Below are positions 6,053 to 8,110 of a stretch of 8,110 nt of DNA, piece by piece. The position numbers and the translations under genes are program-made. The notes beneath the pieces are model-generated. The model made no database searches. It was not told the DNA's origin and saw nothing but the letters and a program-made list of their open reading frames with translations. The stretch covers positions 1 through 8,110 of the forward strand of contig JAPLWO010000051.1 in NCBI GenBank assembly GCA_026396555.1, given 5' to 3'. The DNA is from Candidatus Magasanikiibacteriota bacterium (GTDB taxonomy: Bacteria; Patescibacteriota; Patescibacteriia; Magasanikbacterales; 2-02-FULL-50-9b). Within the stretch, counting starts at the first letter, position 1. Every line of letters begins with the position of its first letter.

Positions 6053-6095
6053 TAAGGGAAAACCCAACAGCAATCACAGTTTTTTGGAGGTCCTC

Positions 6096-6263
6096 ATGTC
6101 CACTGTTCTCAGCTCTCGTCCCCGCGCCATCGCGTTTACCGCGCTTCTGCTTGTGCTGCCCTTCGTGGTTATCGCTCTGCTCGGCGGCTTCACCTCGAAG
6201 CCTTCGGAATCGTCGCAAACCGCGGCTGCCCAATCCTCGAAGGTGCAGAGCGCCAACAAGTAA
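6096..6263 (+). CDS. Small single-pass membrane protein, 55 residues
   Basis: The frame encodes a short basic N-terminus (Arg8, Arg10), one hydrophobic segment at about residues 11-32 (FTALLLVLPFVVIALLGGF) and a 23-residue tail rich in Ser, Ala, Gln and Lys. There is no lipobox Cys and no clear AxA signal-peptidase site, so a membrane-anchored protein with its tail outside is likelier than a secreted one. Evidence that it is translated: GGAGG 5 nt before the ATG, strong C/G-ending codon preference (all three Lys are AAG), its own promoter and a strong terminator 21 nt after the stop. All of this suggests high expression. I do not recognise a family. A leader peptide or toxin-like peptide is possible, but no antisense RNA or partner is evident. 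Confidence 0.72.
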   Translation: MSTVLSSRPRAIAFTALLLVLPFVVIALLGGFTSKPSESSQTAAAQSSKVQSANK

Positions 6264-6284
6264 CCAGTCACGTTCCTGTTCGAA

Positions 6285-6340
6285 TGCTCAACCCCCTGAA
6301 ATCACGCAACTGTGACAACGGGGGTTGAGCACATTTTTTT
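6285..6340 (+). terminator. Strong Rho-independent terminator of the 55-residue gene
   Basis: TGCTCAACCCCC (6285-6296) pairs perfectly over 12 bp with GGGGGTTGAGCA (6320-6331), and seven T follow at 6334-6340. The 23-nt loop is long. On the reverse strand no T run follows the stem, so it mainly serves the forward transcript, although the hairpin could also mark the end of the convergent 121-residue gene. Confidence 0.92.
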
Positions 6341-6358
6341 ATATGGAAAACACGGTAT

Positions 6359-6724
6359 TTACGCTCTGGTAAATAATCCAGCAGGAAATACGATGAGGCC
6401 GACTTTTGCAAGTATAACAACAAGAATTGTGTAGGCGATTGATGCACCAATATCCTTGATGAGTTCTTTTTTTGAATATTTTTTTATCACAGAGGATTTT
6501 ATACCTTTTACACCATGATGCATTAAAATAAAACCGGCAATATTCGTAAGCCAATATCCAAAAATCATTGCAGGAAGAAAAAACTTTTGCGAAATCAAAC
6601 CGAACGGAAGTGCAAAAATGTATGCAATCGGAATGTTAATAAAAATATCGTTCCACCATGAGAGCGGGGAAAGTAAAAAACCGAGGGTGGTTAGGATACC
6701 TGATTTTATTTTTTGTTTTGACAT
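6359..6724 (-). CDS. Small membrane protein of unknown function, 121 residues
   Basis: After a basic N-terminus (KQKIK) come probable membrane segments at about 26-44, 48-70 and 93-113, with a Lys-rich loop at 73-90 (KGIKSSVIKKYSKKELIKD) that should face the cytoplasm. The motif LSPLSWWNDIFINIP (18-32) and GYWLTNIAGFILMHHG (56-71) recall uncharacterised membrane proteins that I believe occur in other bacteria, for example cyanobacteria; no function is known to me. The DNA is A/T-rich, unlike the upstream small gene. The ATG at 6724 has no Shine-Dalgarno and lies 9 nt after a TAAAAT box. It stops close to the terminator of the convergent 55-residue gene and is divergent from the U32 gene. Confidence 0.78.
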   Translation of the reverse strand: MSKQKIKSGILTTLGFLLSPLSWWNDIFINIPIAYIFALPFGLISQKFFLPAMIFGYWLTNIAGFILMHHGVKGIKSSVIKKYSKKELIKDIGASIAYTILVVILAKVGLIVFPAGLFTRA

Positions 6725-6733
6725 GTAAACGAG

Positions 6734-6739
6734 ATTTTA
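6734..6739 (-). promoter_or_regulatory. Candidate -10 box of the 121-residue membrane protein gene
   Basis: Reverse-strand TAAAAT (5 of 6) lies 9 nt before the ATG, at the same distance as in other leaderless starts of this window. The -35 at 17 bp is poor. An alternative -10, TATAGT (6766-6761), would give a leader of about 30 nt that includes the palindrome at 6745-6762. Confidence 0.35.
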
Positions 6740-6744
6740 TTTAA

Positions 6745-6762
6745 GTGCAGAATTATTCGCAC
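6745..6762 (-). repeat. Imperfect palindrome between divergent genes
   Basis: GTGCAGAATTATTCGCAC has arms GTGC-GAAT and ATTC-GCAC around a single T, with one extra A in the left arm. It lies between the divergent promoters of the membrane protein and U32 genes. It could be an operator or an RNA hairpin, depending on which -10 is used. Confidence 0.3.
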
Positions 6763-6790
6763 TATAGCACAGTTTGTGAGTAAGCTTAAC

Positions 6791-6819
6791 TTGACACTGA
6801 GCCAAAAAAGGCATATTCT
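6791..6819 (+). promoter_or_regulatory. Promoter of the U32-family gene (leaderless)
   Basis: A perfect TTGACA (6791-6796) is followed after 17 bp by TATTCT (6814-6819; 4 of 6). The ATG at 6828 is only 8 nt past the -10 box, so the mRNA should begin at or within 1-3 nt of the start codon. No Shine-Dalgarno exists. Confidence 0.7.
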
Positions 6820-6827
6820 GCGGCCAT

Positions 6828-8069
6828 ATGAATACGATTGAAATCATGTCGCCTGCAGGTTCATTTGCTGCGCTGCAAACCGCGATTAAAGCTGGAGCAA
6901 ATTCAGTGTATTTTGGCGTCGAGCAACTGAATATGCGTGCGCGCTCGACTAATAATTTTAAGGTGACTGATCTTCCAGAGATTGTCTCAATTTGTAAAGC
7001 TGCAGGCATCAAATCATATTTGACTGTGAACACGATTTTGTATGATCACGATTTGACGCTCATGAAGAAAATTTGTGACACCGCAAAATCAGCGGGAGTT
7101 ACCGCGATTATCGCATGTGATATTGCAGCGATGCAGTACGCTTCGTCGATTGGTTTGGAGATTCATATTTCGACGCAGCAAAACGTGAGCAATATCGAAG
7201 CGGTGAAATTTTTTGCAAAGTTTGCAGACGTTGTTGTGTTAGCGCGCGAATTAACGCTCAAACAAATCAAATCAATTGTTGATGCGATTAAAAAAGAAAA
7301 TGTGTTGGGGCCGAGCGGAAAATTAGTTGAGATTGAAATTTTTGCGCATGGTGCGTTGTGTGTTGCGATTTCAGGAAAATGTTACATGAGTTTGGCAACA
7401 GAAAATGCATCTGCGAATCGCGGTGCATGCACACAAAATTGCCGTCGTGCGTATCGTGTGATTGATGAAGAAACAAAAGAAGAATTGGTGATTGATAATA
7501 AGTACATCATGTCACCAAAAGATTTGTGTACGATTCAGTTTGTGGATCAGTTGTTGGGTGCTGGGGTGAGCGTGTTAAAATTAGAAGGACGCGGACGATC
7601 GGTTGACTATGTATATACCGTAACCAAATGTTATCGCGAAGCTGCAGACGCGGTTGCAGCGGGAACTTATACGAAAGAAAAGTGTGATGCATGGATTAAA
7701 GAATTGGAAACGGTTTATAATCGCGGATTCTGGCACGGTGGATATTATTTAGGAAAAGAATTGGGTGAGTGGAGCGGGGAATACGGATCGCATACACAAA
7801 CGCATAATGTGAATATTGGTCGTGTGACGAATTTTTTTGCTCAGAAAAATATTGGAGAATTTATTTTGGATTCCGGCGATTTACAGATTGGAGAAGAAGT
7901 GATGATTGTGGGCGATACGACGGGTATGGTAAAATTAAAGCTAGAAAGTTTCATGGTGAACGACGTTGCAGTTCAGATCGCGAAAAAAGGAGATACCGTG
8001 ACGTTTGAATTACCAGACCGTGTGCGATCAAATGACAAATTATTTGTAATTCGTGATCGTGTCGTATGA
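6828..8069 (+). CDS. U32-family iron-sulfur protein, TrhP/YegQ-like
   Basis: This 413-residue protein belongs to the family annotated as peptidase U32, whose studied members (TrhP, RlhA, UbiU/UbiV) are prephenate- or O2-dependent hydroxylation proteins carrying 4Fe-4S clusters. The N-terminal part SPAGSFAALQTAIKAGANSVYFG (8-30) and NMRARSTNNF (35-44) is the typical barrel start. The family signature is EIEIFAHGALC...SGKC (168-185) followed by ANRGACTQNCRRAY (196-209). Candidate cluster ligands are Cys178, Cys185, Cys201 and Cys234 (in SPKDLC), with Cys205 also conserved in this kind of motif. The TVYNRGFWHGGYYLG phrase (about 294-308) and the C-terminal beta domain are as in TrhP, so U34 tRNA hydroxylation is the best guess; RlhA-like 23S rRNA modification is an alternative. 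It overlaps the next gene by ATGA. Confidence 0.88.
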   Translation: MNTIEIMSPAGSFAALQTAIKAGANSVYFGVEQLNMRARSTNNFKVTDLPEIVSICKAAGIKSYLTVNTILYDHDLTLMKKICDTAKSAGVTAIIACDIAAMQYASSIGLEIHISTQQNVSNIEAVKFFAKFADVVVLARELTLKQIKSIVDAIKKENVLGPSGKLVEIEIFAHGALCVAISGKCYMSLATENASANRGACTQNCRRAYRVIDEETKEELVIDNKYIMSPKDLCTIQFVDQLLGAGVSVLKLEGRGRSVDYVYTVTKCYREAADAVAAGTYTKEKCDAWIKELETVYNRGFWHGGYYLGKELGEWSGEYGSHTQTHNVNIGRVTNFFAQKNIGEFILDSGDLQIGEEVMIVGDTTGMVKLKLESFMVNDVAVQIAKKGDTVTFELPDRVRSNDKLFVIRDRVV

Positions 8070-8110
8070 GTAAAAAAATAATTCATTTTCGCGAAGCATG
8101 TATCGGCTGT
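8066..8110 (+). CDS. Start of a probable ferredoxin (4Fe-4S), 3' end missing
   Basis: Fifteen codons are visible: MSKKIIHFREACIGC. The ATG overlaps the TGA of the U32 gene (ATGA), the classic sign of translational coupling. REACIGC fits the beginning of a C-x-x-C-x-x-C cluster motif as in small bacterial ferredoxins that start with a similar basic strand. A ferredoxin beside an iron-sulfur hydroxylase suggests an electron-donor role. The call rests on 15 residues only. Confidence 0.6.
   Translation, partial: MSKKIIHFREACIGC

Noticed and set aside
6359..6554. Alternative reverse-strand frames in the 6339-6554 stretch
   Set aside because: They lack the hydrophobic periodicity and start position of the 121-residue frame and are its shadows.
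1..8110. CRISPR arrays, tRNA or rRNA genes, insertion sequences
   Set aside because: I saw no regularly spaced repeats, no cloverleaf-like sequence with T-loop bases, no transposase-like frame and no terminal inverted repeats flanking any gene.

Overview
The window is a densely packed stretch of bacterial chromosome with eight genes that are complete or nearly so, plus gene fragments at both ends. TGA, TAA and TAG all serve as stop codons (TGA ends the genes at 5963 and 8069), so the standard bacterial code fits. Compact spacing, short divergent promoters, a U32/ferredoxin pair and small membrane proteins of unknown function suggest a member of the Patescibacteria (candidate phyla radiation). 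That placement is inference; the window holds no rRNA or universal marker gene.

Left part (1-3357): the 3' part of a NitT/TauT-type ABC transporter ATPase is followed by a small three-segment membrane protein. This converges, with a 2-bp gap, on a reverse-strand PLP-dependent enzyme of the Cys/Met-metabolism type that carries a roughly 150-residue extra N-terminal part. Divergent from the PLP enzyme, across a 40-bp gap holding two interleaved promoters, lies an AstE/aspartoacylase-like metallohydrolase in which Asp replaces the usual first zinc-ligand His.

Centre (3354-6340): pyrF and pyrE form a tight reverse-strand operon for the last two steps of UMP synthesis, with a good promoter and a terminator. 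Divergent from pyrF are an unrecognised 260-residue protein and then a 55-residue single-pass membrane protein with its own promoter, structured leader and strong terminator. These four genes all have Shine-Dalgarno sequences and are visibly richer in G+C and in C/G-ending codons than the genes on either side.

Right part (6359-8110): a reverse-strand 121-residue membrane protein is divergent from a U32-family iron-sulfur protein resembling TrhP/YegQ. The U32 gene overlaps by ATGA the first 15 codons of what looks like a small ferredoxin.

The main unexplained patterns are: (1) Flanking genes start 8-12 nt after a -10-like box with no Shine-Dalgarno, as leaderless mRNAs would, whereas the central block uses Shine-Dalgarno sequences. 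(2) A cluster of four TGACTT hexamers lies between pyrF and the unknown gene. (3) Key residues are altered in the AstE-like protein and in PyrF. (4) The 55-residue gene is a self-contained transcription unit.
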